From positions 1 through 64,000 of the forward strand of contig PWER01000018.1 in the NCBI GenBank assembly GCA_003553565.1: a stretch of DNA of 64,000 nt, in the 5' to 3' direction. A program made the position numbers and the translations under genes. Positions 1 through 7,894 of this stretch are shown piece by piece. The notes beneath the pieces are model-generated. The model did not search any database and had not been told where the DNA came from. It saw nothing but the letters and a program-made list of their open reading frames with translations. This DNA comes from Nitriliruptoria bacterium (lineage in GTDB: Bacteria > Actinomycetota > Nitriliruptoria > Euzebyales > Egibacteraceae). Each line of letters begins with the position of its first letter. The first letter of the stretch is position 1.

Positions 1-429
1 GCGTGGACGGTCGTGGCGCTGCTCGACAACCCGCCCGACCCCGCGGCCGTGCAGGTCGCCGTCGGCGACATCCCCGGCGGTGAGGCGGCCTTCGGCGGTG
101 GGCTCGCCTGGCAGATCCTGACCCCGATCACGACCACCGCGACGCTGGTGGTGGTGGCCGGCTCGGCCTGGTCGAGCGTGCGCACCCGCCGGTTCGGCCT
201 GCTGCTGATCCCGCTGGGGGTGCTGGTGTCGGGCAGCTCCTCGGCGTTCCTGCGGTTCGGCGCGACCGACCTGGTGCCGGTGGTGCTGGCCGTCGGGGTG
301 GCGGTGATGTACCTCGGGTTCCGTGCGGCGGCCAAGGCCCCGCGCCCCTCGAGTCGCGCCGCCCGCCGCGTCGAGTCCCCACCCGGCGACGGCGAGCGTG
401 ACGCGGACCGGGAGCCGGCGCGCACATGA
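1..429 (+). CDS. Membrane protein of unknown function, 5' end cut off by the window
   Basis: The frame is open from the first base, so the gene most likely starts upstream; the first in-frame start codon is a GTG at 13. The visible 142 codons hold two to three hydrophobic segments: one around the TPITTTATLVVVAGSAW stretch, one around FGLLLIPLGVLV, and one around LVPVVLAVGVAVMYLGF. A charged, Arg/Glu/Asp-rich cytoplasmic-looking tail follows. I do not recognise a family with certainty. Its stop overlaps the start of the glutaredoxin gene by 4 bases (ATGA), so the two are probably translationally coupled. Confidence 0.6.
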   Translation, partial: AWTVVALLDNPPDPAAVQVAVGDIPGGEAAFGGGLAWQILTPITTTATLVVVAGSAWSSVRTRRFGLLLIPLGVLVSGSSSAFLRFGATDLVPVVLAVGVAVMYLGFRAAAKAPRPSSRAARRVESPPGDGERDADREPART

Positions 430-692
430 GCGACGCATTGCCGGAGGTGGTGGTCCACACCCGTGCGGGCTGTCCGATGTGCGCGCAGGCCGAGCAGGCC
501 GCCCACGCGGTCGCCGACCGTGCCCGGGTGCGGGTGGTCGACGTGGACACCGATCCCGCGCTGGCCGAGGCCTACGGCGAGCGCGTGCCGGTGGTGACCA
601 TCGACGGCGAGGAGGTGCTCGCGCTGGCCGTCGACGCCGACGCGCTGGCTGCGGCGCTGGCCGCGCGGGGAGCGAGCCCTTGGGGTCCCTGA
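426..692 (+). CDS. Glutaredoxin family protein (small thiol-disulfide protein)
   Basis: This is an 88-residue thioredoxin-fold protein. The active-site motif CPMC (C16, C19) follows the first beta strand (VVVHTRAGC), and a typical cis-proline strand (RVPVVTIDG) lies near residue 57. Length and motifs fit the small bacterial glutaredoxin-like family, presumably cytoplasmic. The substrate cannot be told from sequence. It lies 154 bases upstream of rex, in the same orientation as the heme genes. That neighbourhood suggests redox homeostasis but does not prove a shared transcript. Confidence 0.8.
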   Translation: MSDALPEVVVHTRAGCPMCAQAEQAAHAVADRARVRVVDVDTDPALAEAYGERVPVVTIDGEEVLALAVDADALAAALAARGASPWGP

Positions 693-846
693 AGCACGCG
701 GGCGGGCCGGCCCGCGCGGACCGCGCCCCGGCCGGTGAGGTCAGCGATGTGGCCATGACGCGGGCGGCCTACCCTTGCGCGCACAGCGCAGCAGCGGGCG
801 GTGCGGCCGCAGCGGTGGCCGCGTCCGGACCGGGAGGAGGAGCAGT

Positions 847-1539
847 GTGAGCGCGCGCGCGATCCCCGAGGCGACCGTGCAGCGGCTGCCTGTCTACCTG
901 CGGATCCTGGTGGACATGGCCGGGCGCAGCACCACCACGATCTCCAGCGAGGCGCTCGCCGCAAGCGCCGGGGTGAACTCGGCGAAGGTCCGCAAGGACC
1001 TGTCGTTCCTCGGCTCCTACGGCACCCGCGGTGTCGGCTACGACGTGGACTGCCTCATCCACCAGATCAGCCGGGCGCTGGGGCTGACCCATGACTGGTC
1101 CACCGCCATCGTGGGCCTGGGCAACCTCGGTCAGGCGCTCGCCCACTACGGCGGCTTCGCCCAGCGCGGGTTCCGCATCGCCGCGCTGCTCGATGTGGAC
1201 CGCGACCTGGTCGGGCAGCGCATGGCCGGCCTGGAGGTGCTGCACGTCGACGAGATCGAGCGGGTGGTCAAGGAGGAGGAGATCGCCATCGGGATCCTGG
1301 CGGTGCCCGAGCGGTCCGCCCAGGAGGTCGCCGACCGCATGGTGGCCGCAGGGATCGGCAGCATCCTCAACTTCGCGCCGACGCTGCTGTCGGTGCCCGA
1401 CCACGTGAGCCTGCGCAAGGTCGACCTGTCGATCGAGCTGCAGGTCCTGTCGTTCTACGAGCAGCGTCGCCAGGCCGAGGCGACCCTCGGCGAGCGGGGC
1501 CAGCACGGCGAGCGCGGCGAGCAGCCCGAGCCCACGTGA
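847..1539 (+). CDS. rex: Redox-sensing transcriptional repressor Rex
   Basis: This 230-residue Rex protein senses the NADH/NAD+ ratio and represses respiratory genes when NADH is high. Residues about 1-80 are the winged-helix DNA-binding domain (SAKVRKDLSFLGSYGTRGVG). Residues about 84-200 are the Rossmann domain, with GLGNLG at 90-95 and an acidic residue after the second strand (LLDVD). The GTG start at 847 is chosen because GGGAGGAGG at 832-840 lies 6 bases upstream; longer in-frame starts lack this. The gene heads a tight operon with siroheme and heme genes, and the stop overlaps the next start (GTGA). In Streptomyces, rex also precedes hemACD. I saw no clear Rex operator directly upstream, but there is one at 33307. 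Confidence 0.95.
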   Translation: MSARAIPEATVQRLPVYLRILVDMAGRSTTTISSEALAASAGVNSAKVRKDLSFLGSYGTRGVGYDVDCLIHQISRALGLTHDWSTAIVGLGNLGQALAHYGGFAQRGFRIAALLDVDRDLVGQRMAGLEVLHVDEIERVVKEEEIAIGILAVPERSAQEVADRMVAAGIGSILNFAPTLLSVPDHVSLRKVDLSIELQVLSFYEQRRQAEATLGERGQHGERGEQPEPT

Positions 1540-2189
1540 GCGCGACCGGCGCGCTGCCCGTGGTGCTGCGCCTGGCGGGGCGGCGCGTGGTGGTGGTCGG
1601 CGCTGGGCCCGTGGCCGCACGCAAGATCGCCTCGCTGCGCGTGGCCGAGCCCGACCTCGTCGTCATCGCCCCCGAGGCCACCGACGACCTCGCCGCCTTG
1701 GCCGCCGAGGGCGCGCTGGCCTGGCACCAGCGGCGCTACGCCCCCGGCGACCTGCAGGGCGCCTGGCTGGTGGTGGCCGCGACCGGCGTGACCGCCCACG
1801 ACGACGCGGTGGCCGCCGACGCCGAGCGCGCCGGGATCTGGTGTGTGCGCACCGACGGCGAGGGCTCCGCGGCGCTGGCTGCCACCGTGCAGCGCGGACC
1901 GGTGCAGGTGGCGGTGACCACCGGCGGTGCGGGCCCGGCGCTCGCGGCGGCGCTGCGTCGCGAGCTCGCGTCGGTCGTCGGCGAGGAATGGGGCGTGCTC
2001 GCGGGGCTGTTGGGCGAGCTGCGCGCCGATCCCGAGGTCCAGCGGGCGCTCGCCGACGTGCCCTCCGACGAGCGTGCGCGCCGTTGGCGCTCCATCATCA
2101 CCTTCGATACGCTGACGATGATCAGAGACGGCAACGTCACCGGTGCGAGGGAAGTGGCCCGTTCGTGTCTCTTGTGGTCTGCGGACTGA
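1536..2189 (+). CDS. Precorrin-2 dehydrogenase / sirohydrochlorin ferrochelatase (siroheme synthase N-terminal domain)
   Basis: This 217-residue cytoplasmic enzyme oxidises precorrin-2 to sirohydrochlorin with NAD+ and probably inserts iron, as in Met8 and the N-terminal half of CysG. The N-terminus has the Rossmann fold with GAGPVAARK (residues about 22-30), then the family pattern of a short acidic loop and a dimerisation/ferrochelatase region (VTTGGAGPALAAALRRELA). It overlaps rex by 4 bases and hemA by 25 bases. The uroporphyrinogen methyltransferase that supplies its substrate is the cobA half of the fusion gene at 4405, so siroheme synthesis is split over two genes of one operon. Confidence 0.88.
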   Translation: MSATGALPVVLRLAGRRVVVVGAGPVAARKIASLRVAEPDLVVIAPEATDDLAALAAEGALAWHQRRYAPGDLQGAWLVVAATGVTAHDDAVAADAERAGIWCVRTDGEGSAALAATVQRGPVQVAVTTGGAGPALAAALRRELASVVGEEWGVLAGLLGELRADPEVQRALADVPSDERARRWRSIITFDTLTMIRDGNVTGAREVARSCLLWSAD

Positions 2190-3451
2190 GCCATCGCACC
2201 GCACCGATCGAGCTCCTCGATCGCGCTGCGGTCGCCGATGATCAGCGGTCGAAGGCGCTCGCCGACCTCGTCGGCAACGAGCACGTCGTCGAGGCGATGG
2301 TGCTGTCGACCTGCAACCGCGTCGAGCTCTACGCCCACGTCACCCGCTACCACGCGGGCGTGGCCGAGCTGCGCGACCACTTCGCGCGCTGGACCGGGGT
2401 GGCGCCCGAGGACCTCGTCGACCACCTCGTCGAGCGCCACGACGCCGGGGCGGTCGCGCACCTGTTCCGCGTCACCGCCGGCCTGGACGCGATGGTCGTC
2501 GGCGAGCGCCAGATCCAGCTGCAGGTCAAGCAGGCGATCACCGAGGCCGAGGCCGAGGGCGCCTCGCGGGGTCTGCTGACCCGCTTGGGGCATCACGCGC
2601 TGCGGGTGGGCAAGCGCGTGCGGGCCGAGACCGATCTGGCCCACACGGCGCGGTCGATGGTCGACCTCGGCCTGGACACCGCCGACGAGGCCGTCGGCAG
2701 CCTCACCGGACGCACCGTGCTGCTCGTCGGCGCCGGCAAGATGGGGCGCATGGCCGCCGACCGGGTCGCAGCCGACGCCGGCCGCGTCCTGGTCGCCAAC
2801 CGCAGCCACGACCGGCGCGAGCGCCTCGCCAACCGCGTGGCAGGCGAGCCGATCGCGCTGTCGGAGGCCGCCGACGCGCTGGACCAGGTCGACCTGGTGA
2901 TCACCTCCACCGGCGCCGCCGAGGTCGTGCTCTCCCACGACGACATCGCCGCCGCCCAGGCCCGACGGGACCATCGACCGCTGATCGTGCTGGACCTCGC
3001 GGTGCCCCGCGACGTCGACCCCTCGATCCGCGCGATCGACGGCGTCACGCTGCTGGACGTCAGCGACCTCGGCGCGCGCGCGCCGGGCTCGACGACCGCA
3101 GCCGCAGAGGGGCAGGCCATCGTCGACGAGGAGACCCAGGAGTTCCTCGCGTGGAGCCGGTCGCACCGGGTGGCCCCGGCCATCGCCGCGCTGCGTCAGC
3201 ACGCCGAGGACGTGCGCACCGCCGAGCTCGACCGCCTGTCGGGGCGCTTGTCCACCCTCGACGAGCGCGAGCGCCGGACCGTCGAGGCGCTCACCAAGGG
3301 CATCGTCAACACGCTGCTGCACGAGCCCACCCTCCGGCTGAAGGACCTCGCCGACGCCAGCGGCGCCGAGTGGTACGTGGAGGCGCTGACCGAGCTGTTC
3401 GGGCTGTCCGACGACGACGCGGACCCGCCCGACACCGGCCACCGCGGCTGA
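2165..3451 (+). CDS. hemA: Glutamyl-tRNA reductase
   Basis: This 428-residue enzyme makes glutamate-1-semialdehyde from glutamyl-tRNA using NADPH, the first step of C5 heme synthesis. The start is the GTG at 2165, giving VSLVVCGLSHRTAPIELL, the normal family N-terminus; GAGGGA sits about 12 bases upstream. The catalytic cysteine is C50 in LSTCNRVE. The NADPH domain has VGAGKMGRMAA, followed by a C-terminal dimerisation helix. The gene starts inside the 3' end of the siroheme synthase gene. With hemL, hemB, hemC and hemD in the same 10 kb it covers the path to uroporphyrinogen III. Confidence 0.95.
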   Translation: MSLVVCGLSHRTAPIELLDRAAVADDQRSKALADLVGNEHVVEAMVLSTCNRVELYAHVTRYHAGVAELRDHFARWTGVAPEDLVDHLVERHDAGAVAHLFRVTAGLDAMVVGERQIQLQVKQAITEAEAEGASRGLLTRLGHHALRVGKRVRAETDLAHTARSMVDLGLDTADEAVGSLTGRTVLLVGAGKMGRMAADRVAADAGRVLVANRSHDRRERLANRVAGEPIALSEAADALDQVDLVITSTGAAEVVLSHDDIAAAQARRDHRPLIVLDLAVPRDVDPSIRAIDGVTLLDVSDLGARAPGSTTAAAEGQAIVDEETQEFLAWSRSHRVAPAIAALRQHAEDVRTAELDRLSGRLSTLDERERRTVEALTKGIVNTLLHEPTLRLKDLADASGAEWYVEALTELFGLSDDDADPPDTGHRG

Positions 3452-3469
3452 CGCCGCCGCCGGCCGCCG

Positions 3470-4405
3470 ATGCTGCGCATCGCCACCCGCCGCTCCGCGC
3501 TCGCTCGCGCCCAGGCCCTGCGGGTGGGCCAGCTGCTGACCGCGCGCACCGGCGAGCCGTTCGCGCTGCGCCCCATGGCCACCACCGGCGACCTGCACCC
3601 CGACCGCGCCGTCGCCGCGTTCGACAGCAAGGGCCTGTTCGTGGACACCACGCGCCAGGCGGTCCTCGACGGCGCCTGCGACCTGGTCGTCCACTCCTAC
3701 AAGGACCTGCCCAGCGACCCGGTCGCGGGGCTCGAGCTCGGCGCGGTGCCCGACCGCGCCGACCCCCGCGATGCGCTGGTCACCCGTGACGGGCGGCCCC
3801 TGTCGGCGCTGGACCACACCGCGGTGGTCGGCACGTCCTCCGAGCGCCGCAAGCTCATGCTGCTGACCGCCAAGCCCGAGCTCCAGGTGATCGGGTTGCG
3901 CGGCAACCTCGACACGCGGCTGCGCAAGGTCGCCGACGGGGCGCTGGACGCCGCCGTGATCGCGCTGGCCGGGCTCCAGCGGCTCGTCGCGCCACGCGAG
4001 CAGGGCGGGCGCGGGCCCCTGCAGGTGCCAGTCCAGCTGCACGCGCTGGAGCCCGGCGAGTGCCTGCCGGCCCCCGGCCAGGGGGCCCTGGCCGTCGAGC
4101 ACCGCGCCGACGACGCGCGCGTGGCCGCCGCCGTCCGCGCCATCGACGCGCCGGTGCTGCACCAGCGCGTGCGGGCCGAGCGCGCGCTGCTGGCGCGCCT
4201 GGACGCCGGCTGCCTGTCGGCGGTCGGTGCCCTGTGCGAGACCACCGAGCTGGGCGCGCTGGAGCTGATCGGCGCTCTGGGCGATCCCGGCCGGCGCCAG
4301 CTGGTGCGCCGCAGCCTGTCGGGCCCGTTCGACCGTGCCGAGGAGCTCGGCCGCGACCTCGCCGACGATCTCATGGCCGCGATCGACCGGGAGCCGACCC
4401 CCTGA
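3470..4405 (+). CDS. hemC: Porphobilinogen deaminase (hydroxymethylbilane synthase)
   Basis: This 311-residue cytoplasmic enzyme polymerises four porphobilinogens to hydroxymethylbilane. Its landmarks are the N-terminal RIATRRSALARAQA, the catalytic aspartate D79 in HSYKDLPS, VGTSSERRKL (about 120-129), LRGNLDTRL (about 143-151), and the cysteine that carries the dipyrromethane cofactor, C248 in DAGCLSAVGAL. The context around that cysteine is more divergent than the usual GGCxVPxGA, but the cysteine is present. The gene begins 18 bases after hemA, and its stop shares bases with the next start (TGATG). Confidence 0.95.
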   Translation: MLRIATRRSALARAQALRVGQLLTARTGEPFALRPMATTGDLHPDRAVAAFDSKGLFVDTTRQAVLDGACDLVVHSYKDLPSDPVAGLELGAVPDRADPRDALVTRDGRPLSALDHTAVVGTSSERRKLMLLTAKPELQVIGLRGNLDTRLRKVADGALDAAVIALAGLQRLVAPREQGGRGPLQVPVQLHALEPGECLPAPGQGALAVEHRADDARVAAAVRAIDAPVLHQRVRAERALLARLDAGCLSAVGALCETTELGALELIGALGDPGRRQLVRRSLSGPFDRAEELGRDLADDLMAAIDREPTP

Positions 4406-5973
4406 TGACCACCTCTCCGCTGCGGCGCGCCGCCGCCGAGCTGCCCTTCGGCGGCCCGCCCCACGCTTGCGGCAGCGTCGCCCTGGTCGGTGCCGGGCCG
4501 GGCGACCCCGGGCTGATCACCCTGCGGGCCGCGCGGCTGCTGTCCACCGCCACGTTCGTGGCCTACGACCGGCTGGCGCCGCGCAGCGCCCTCGACCTGT
4601 GCCCGCCCGACTGCGAGCTGCTCGACGTCGGCAAGCTGCCCGACCGCCACAAGCTGACCCAGGACGAGATCAACGCGCGGCTCGTGGCCGCCGCCGAGCA
4701 GGGCCATGCCGTGGTCCGCTGGAAGGGCGGCGACCCGTTCGTGCTGGCACGCGGCAGCGAGGAGGGGCAGGCGTGCTGCAGCGCCGGCATTCCCTTCGAG
4801 GTCACCCCCGGCATCACCTCGGGGGTCGCCGCGCCGGCCTACGCCGGCATCCCCGCCACCCACCGCGGCACCGCCGCCGGGTTCGCGGTGATCACCGGCC
4901 ACGAGGACCCCACCAAGCCCGATGCCCAGGTCGACTGGCACGCGCTGGCCCGCTTCCCCGGGACGCTGCTGGTCTACATGGGGGTGGGCCGCCTGCGCGG
5001 GATCGCCGACGCGCTGCAGGAGGGCGGGCGCGACCCGCACACCCCGGTGTCGTTGGTGCGCTGGGGCACCACCCCGGCCCAGGAGGTCCTGGCCGCCACC
5101 CTGGACACCGTCGCCGACCAGGTCGAGGCGCGTGGCTTCGGCGCGCCAGCCATCATCGTGGTAGGCGAGGTCGCCGACCTGCGCGGCGAGCTCGCCTGGT
5201 TCGACACCCGCCCGCTGCACGGCACGTCGGTGCTGGTCCCGCGCACCCGCCAGCAGGCCTCCGAGCTCTCCGAGCGGCTGCGCTTCCTTGGAGCCGAGCC
5301 GGTGGAGGCCCCCACCATCGCCCTGGCGCCCACCCGCGAGCCCGAGCGGCTGCGCGAGACCGCCGTGCGCCTGCGCGACGGCGCAGCCGACTGGGTGGCC
5401 CTGACCAGCGTCAACGGCGTCGACGCGCTGCTGGGTGCGGTGCACGACGCGGGCGGCGATGCGCGCTGGCTGGCTGCGACGCGCCTGGCCGCGGTCGGCT
5501 CGGGCACCGCCGAGGCGCTGGCACGCCACGGGCTGCGCGCCGACCTCGTGCCCGAGCGCTTCACCACCCGCGGGCTCGCCGAGGAGCTCGTGGCCAGCGG
5601 CCCGCCCGCACGCGCCCTGCTGCCCCGCGCCGACCTCGCCAGCCCCGTGCTGTCGGAGGTGCTGGCCGAGGCCGGCTGGAGCGTCGAGGAGGTCGAGGCC
5701 TACCGGACCGTGCCCGCCGAGGCCCTGCCTGCCGAGGCCGCCGACCGGCTGGCGCAGGGCACGATCGACGTGATCGCCCTGGCCTCGTCCTCGACGGTGC
5801 GCAACCTCGTCAGCCTGCTCGGTGGGCCCCCGCCGCCGCAGGTGCGGATCGCCGCGATCGGCCCGGTCACCGCGCAGACGTGCCGTGAGCTGGGCCTGCG
5901 GGTCGATGCCGAGGCCGACCCCCACGACCTCGATGGGCTCGTGGAGGCCGTGCGGGTGGCCGCCGGACACTGA
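4405..5973 (+). CDS. cobA-hemD: Fused uroporphyrinogen-III C-methyltransferase / uroporphyrinogen-III synthase
   Basis: This 522-residue bifunctional protein joins two enzymes. Residues about 20-262 are a SAM-dependent uroporphyrinogen-III methyltransferase: VGAGPGDPGLITLRA at the start, the loop YDRLAPRSALDL, VRWKGGDPFVLARG, the SAM-binding core PGITSGVAAPAYAGIP, and AAGFAVITGHE. Residues about 268-520 are a HemD domain (VLVPRTRQQASELSERLRFLG, then VALTSVNGVDAL). It therefore makes uroporphyrinogen III for heme and precorrin-2 for siroheme or corrinoids. Fusions of this kind are common in Actinomycetota and Firmicutes. The ATG at 4405 shares its A with the hemC stop. Confidence 0.93.
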   Translation: MTTSPLRRAAAELPFGGPPHACGSVALVGAGPGDPGLITLRAARLLSTATFVAYDRLAPRSALDLCPPDCELLDVGKLPDRHKLTQDEINARLVAAAEQGHAVVRWKGGDPFVLARGSEEGQACCSAGIPFEVTPGITSGVAAPAYAGIPATHRGTAAGFAVITGHEDPTKPDAQVDWHALARFPGTLLVYMGVGRLRGIADALQEGGRDPHTPVSLVRWGTTPAQEVLAATLDTVADQVEARGFGAPAIIVVGEVADLRGELAWFDTRPLHGTSVLVPRTRQQASELSERLRFLGAEPVEAPTIALAPTREPERLRETAVRLRDGAADWVALTSVNGVDALLGAVHDAGGDARWLAATRLAAVGSGTAEALARHGLRADLVPERFTTRGLAEELVASGPPARALLPRADLASPVLSEVLAEAGWSVEEVEAYRTVPAEALPAEAADRLAQGTIDVIALASSSTVRNLVSLLGGPPPPQVRIAAIGPVTAQTCRELGLRVDAEADPHDLDGLVEAVRVAAGH

Positions 5974-5999
5974 CGCGCCGGACGCTGACGCGCCGGAGG
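5970..5999 (+). repeat. Two 15-bp tandem copies after cobA-hemD
   Basis: The unit CTGACGCGCCGGA plus two bases occurs twice head to tail, at 5970-5984 and 5985-5999; the first copy spans the cobA-hemD stop codon. The following bases up to 6233 carry no gene I can support, only GC-rich sequence and the ribosome binding site of the next gene. No function is assigned. Confidence 0.5.
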
Positions 6000-6233
6000 G
6001 TGCTCGCGCCGCCAACGTCCCCACAGCCCGGCGTGGCTGTCCGACGGTCCACCTTCCCCGTCGCGCCTTCTATCGCGATCGGACCACCGGACAGGTGGGG
6101 GTGTCGGGTTGGTCGCGCCGTCGCCCCACCGGACGGGTTCACCGCGGCCGGCGGGCAGGCACAACTGGGAGTGCACGGAGGCGCCGTCCCCCGCCCTGGC
6201 GCCACCCGCTGCAACCGACGAAGGAGAAGCACC

Positions 6234-6443
6234 ATGCGCCGCCTGATCACCGCAAGCGCCCTCGCTGCCCTGCTCGCGCTCGCCGCCGTTGCGTGCGAGG
6301 AGCCCGCCGACGTCGAGGAGGACCTCGAGGAGGACCTCGACGACGGCGTCGAGGAGGACATGGACGAGGACATGGACGAGGACCTCGAGGACGAGGAGGT
6401 CGAGGAGGACCTCGACGAGGACGACGAGGACGACGACCTCTAG
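6234..6443 (+). CDS. Small, extremely acidic predicted lipoprotein
   Basis: This 69-residue protein has a lipoprotein signal peptide: two arginines, a hydrophobic core, and a lipobox ending AAVAC with the lipidated cysteine at C21. The mature part of 48 residues after C21 is almost entirely Asp and Glu (35 by my count), in EEDL/DEDM-like short repeats, with no lysine, arginine, histidine or aromatic residue. The ATG at 6234 has AAGGAG upstream at good spacing, so it is likely translated. No family is recognised. It would form a negatively charged brush on the outer face of the membrane; cation or heme/metal binding is possible but is only an inference from charge and neighbours. Confidence 0.7.
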   Translation: MRRLITASALAALLALAAVACEEPADVEEDLEEDLDDGVEEDMDEDMDEDLEDEEVEEDLDEDDEDDDL

Positions 6444-6453
6444 CACTCAGCCC

Positions 6454-6507
6454 GCCGGGGCATCGCCCCGGCTGCGCGCCACGAGCCCGGCTGCGCGCCG
6501 GGCTCGT
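6454..6507. terminator. Paired hairpins between convergent genes
   Basis: There are two perfect inverted repeats in a row. A 7-bp stem GCCGGGG/CCCCGGC at 6454-6460 and 6466-6472 has a 5-base loop. A 10-bp stem ACGAGCCCGG/CCGGGCTCGT at 6481-6490 and 6498-6507 has a 7-base loop. They lie between the lipoprotein gene (plus) and the small membrane gene (minus), so they could terminate from both sides. No T-tract follows, as is usual in high-GC actinobacteria. Confidence 0.7.
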
Positions 6508-6520
6508 CGCGTGTCGGCCG

Positions 6521-6679
6521 TCAGAGGCCCAGCCACACCACCAGGCCCACGACCACCACGGCGACCATCACGAGCTTGAGCACCACCCGCGCGACCCGCA
6601 GCGCCAGGAACGCGCCGATCACGATCAGCGCGATGCCGATGGGGCTGCTCCAGTCGATGCCGTTGACGTCGAGGTCCAT
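6521..6679 (-). CDS. Small single-pass membrane protein, unknown function
   Basis: This is a 52-residue protein starting MDLDVNGIDWSSPIG. Almost all of the rest is hydrophobic (residues about 16-52, IGIALIVIGAFLALRV and VMVAVVVVGLVVWL), probably one or two membrane passes. The start at 6679 is preferred because AAGGAG lies just upstream on the minus strand; an earlier in-frame ATG at 6739 would add an Arg-rich leader without a clear ribosome site. No family is recognised. It converges on the acidic lipoprotein gene and diverges from hemB. Confidence 0.55.
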   Translation of the reverse strand: MDLDVNGIDWSSPIGIALIVIGAFLALRVARVVLKLVMVAVVVVGLVVWLGL

Positions 6680-6785
6680 GGGAGCTCCTTCGTGCCCGCG
6701 GCGGCGCGCCGCGCACCGCAGCCGGTCACGGTAGCGCATCAGCGGCGCGGCACGGCCAGCGCCGCCCGCCGGGGCGGTTGGGTCC

Positions 6786-6791
6786 TAGGCT
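6786..6791 (+). promoter_or_regulatory. -10 element (TAGGCT) of a likely leaderless hemB transcript
   Basis: TAGGCT ends 7 bases before the hemB ATG, with no Shine-Dalgarno sequence in between. This puts transcription start at or next to the start codon. The same arrangement recurs at several other genes in the window (10337, 24201, 26044, 31556). Confidence 0.5.
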
Positions 6792-6798
6792 GCCAGGC

Positions 6799-7788
6799 AT
6801 GGAGCACCCACCCTTCCCCATCGCCCGCCCGCGACGGCTGCGGCGCACGCCCGCACTGCGCGAGGTCGCCGCCGAGACGCGCCTGCACCCCGACCAGCTG
6901 ATCCTGCCGCTGTTCGTCAAGGAGGGGCTGGAGGAACCAGAGCCGGTCGCCTCGATGCCCGGTGTGTGGCAGCACACCCCCGCCAGCGTGCGCGAGGAGG
7001 TCGCCGCCGCCCGCGCCGAGGGGGTGCGCAGCGTCATCCTGTTCGGCATCCCCGCCCGCAAGGACGCCCAGGGCAGCGAGGCGTGGAACCCCGAGGGCAT
7101 CGTGCAGCGCGCCCTGCGCGACCTGCGCGACGATCACGGCGACGACCTGGTGCTGATCGCCGACACCTGCGTCGACGAGTACACCGATCACGGCCACTGC
7201 GGACCGCTGCGCGCCGACGGCAGCGTCGACAACGACGCCGCCAACGCGTGCTACGCCCGGGCGGCGGTGGCCCAGGCCGAGGCCGGCGCGGACCTGGTCG
7301 CCCCCTCGGGGATGATGGACGGGATGGTCGGCGCGATCCGCTCGGCGCTCGACGAGGCCGGGCACGCCGAGCGCGTTGCGATCATGAGCTACTGCACCAA
7401 GTTCGCCAGCGCGTTCTACGGCCCGTTCCGCGACGCGGCCGAGAGCGCGCCCGCCTTCGGCGACCGCGCCGGCTACCAGCTGGACCCGCGCAACGGCGAC
7501 GAGGGCCTGCGGGAGGCGCACCGGGACGTGGCCGAGGGCGCCGACGTGCTGCTGGTCAAGCCCGGGCTGCCCTACCTCGACGTGCTGCACCGGGTCAAGC
7601 AGGCCACCGGGATGCCGGTGGCCGCCTACCAGGTCTCCGGCGAACACGCCATGCTCCACGCCGCCGCCGAGCGCGGCTGGCTGGACGCCGAGGCGGTGAT
7701 CGCGGAGTCGCTGCTGTCGCTGCGACGCGCCGGCGCCGACCTCGTGCTCACCTACAGCGCACGGGAGGTCGCCCGCACCCTCGGCTGA
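6799..7788 (+). CDS. hemB: Delta-aminolevulinic acid dehydratase (porphobilinogen synthase)
   Basis: This 329-residue enzyme condenses two 5-aminolevulinate molecules to porphobilinogen. The N-terminus has RPRRLRRTPALREVAAET, then LPLFVKEG. The metal-site loop reads DTCVDEYTDHGHCG: the outer two cysteines of the zinc site are kept and the middle one is Asp, a variant I recall from other actinobacterial HemB. The Schiff-base lysines are in SYCTKFASAFYGPFR and in LLVKPGLPYLDVL. The ATG at 6799 is used because the family begins close to this point and a -10 lies 7 bases upstream. The neighbours hemL and hemC place it in the same pathway. Confidence 0.95.
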   Translation: MEHPPFPIARPRRLRRTPALREVAAETRLHPDQLILPLFVKEGLEEPEPVASMPGVWQHTPASVREEVAAARAEGVRSVILFGIPARKDAQGSEAWNPEGIVQRALRDLRDDHGDDLVLIADTCVDEYTDHGHCGPLRADGSVDNDAANACYARAAVAQAEAGADLVAPSGMMDGMVGAIRSALDEAGHAERVAIMSYCTKFASAFYGPFRDAAESAPAFGDRAGYQLDPRNGDEGLREAHRDVAEGADVLLVKPGLPYLDVLHRVKQATGMPVAAYQVSGEHAMLHAAAERGWLDAEAVIAESLLSLRRAGADLVLTYSAREVARTLG

Positions 7789-7814
7789 GGCGCCCCCGGA
7801 TGCCGCGCGAGCAC

Positions 7815-7820
7815 TAGCAT
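7815..7820 (+). promoter_or_regulatory. Possible -10 element (TAGCAT) upstream of the aldo/keto reductase-hemL pair
   Basis: TAGCAT sits in the gap between hemB and the next gene. It would give a leader of about 70 bases before the GTG at 7895, or a near-leaderless start at the GTG codons at 7823/7826. No convincing -35 was seen. Confidence 0.3.
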
Positions 7821-7894
7821 CGGTGGTGCCCGGGGCCCGCGAGACCGCCAGGGTCAGCGAGGCCCGTCCCCGGATGCTGTGGAGGCTCACCACC

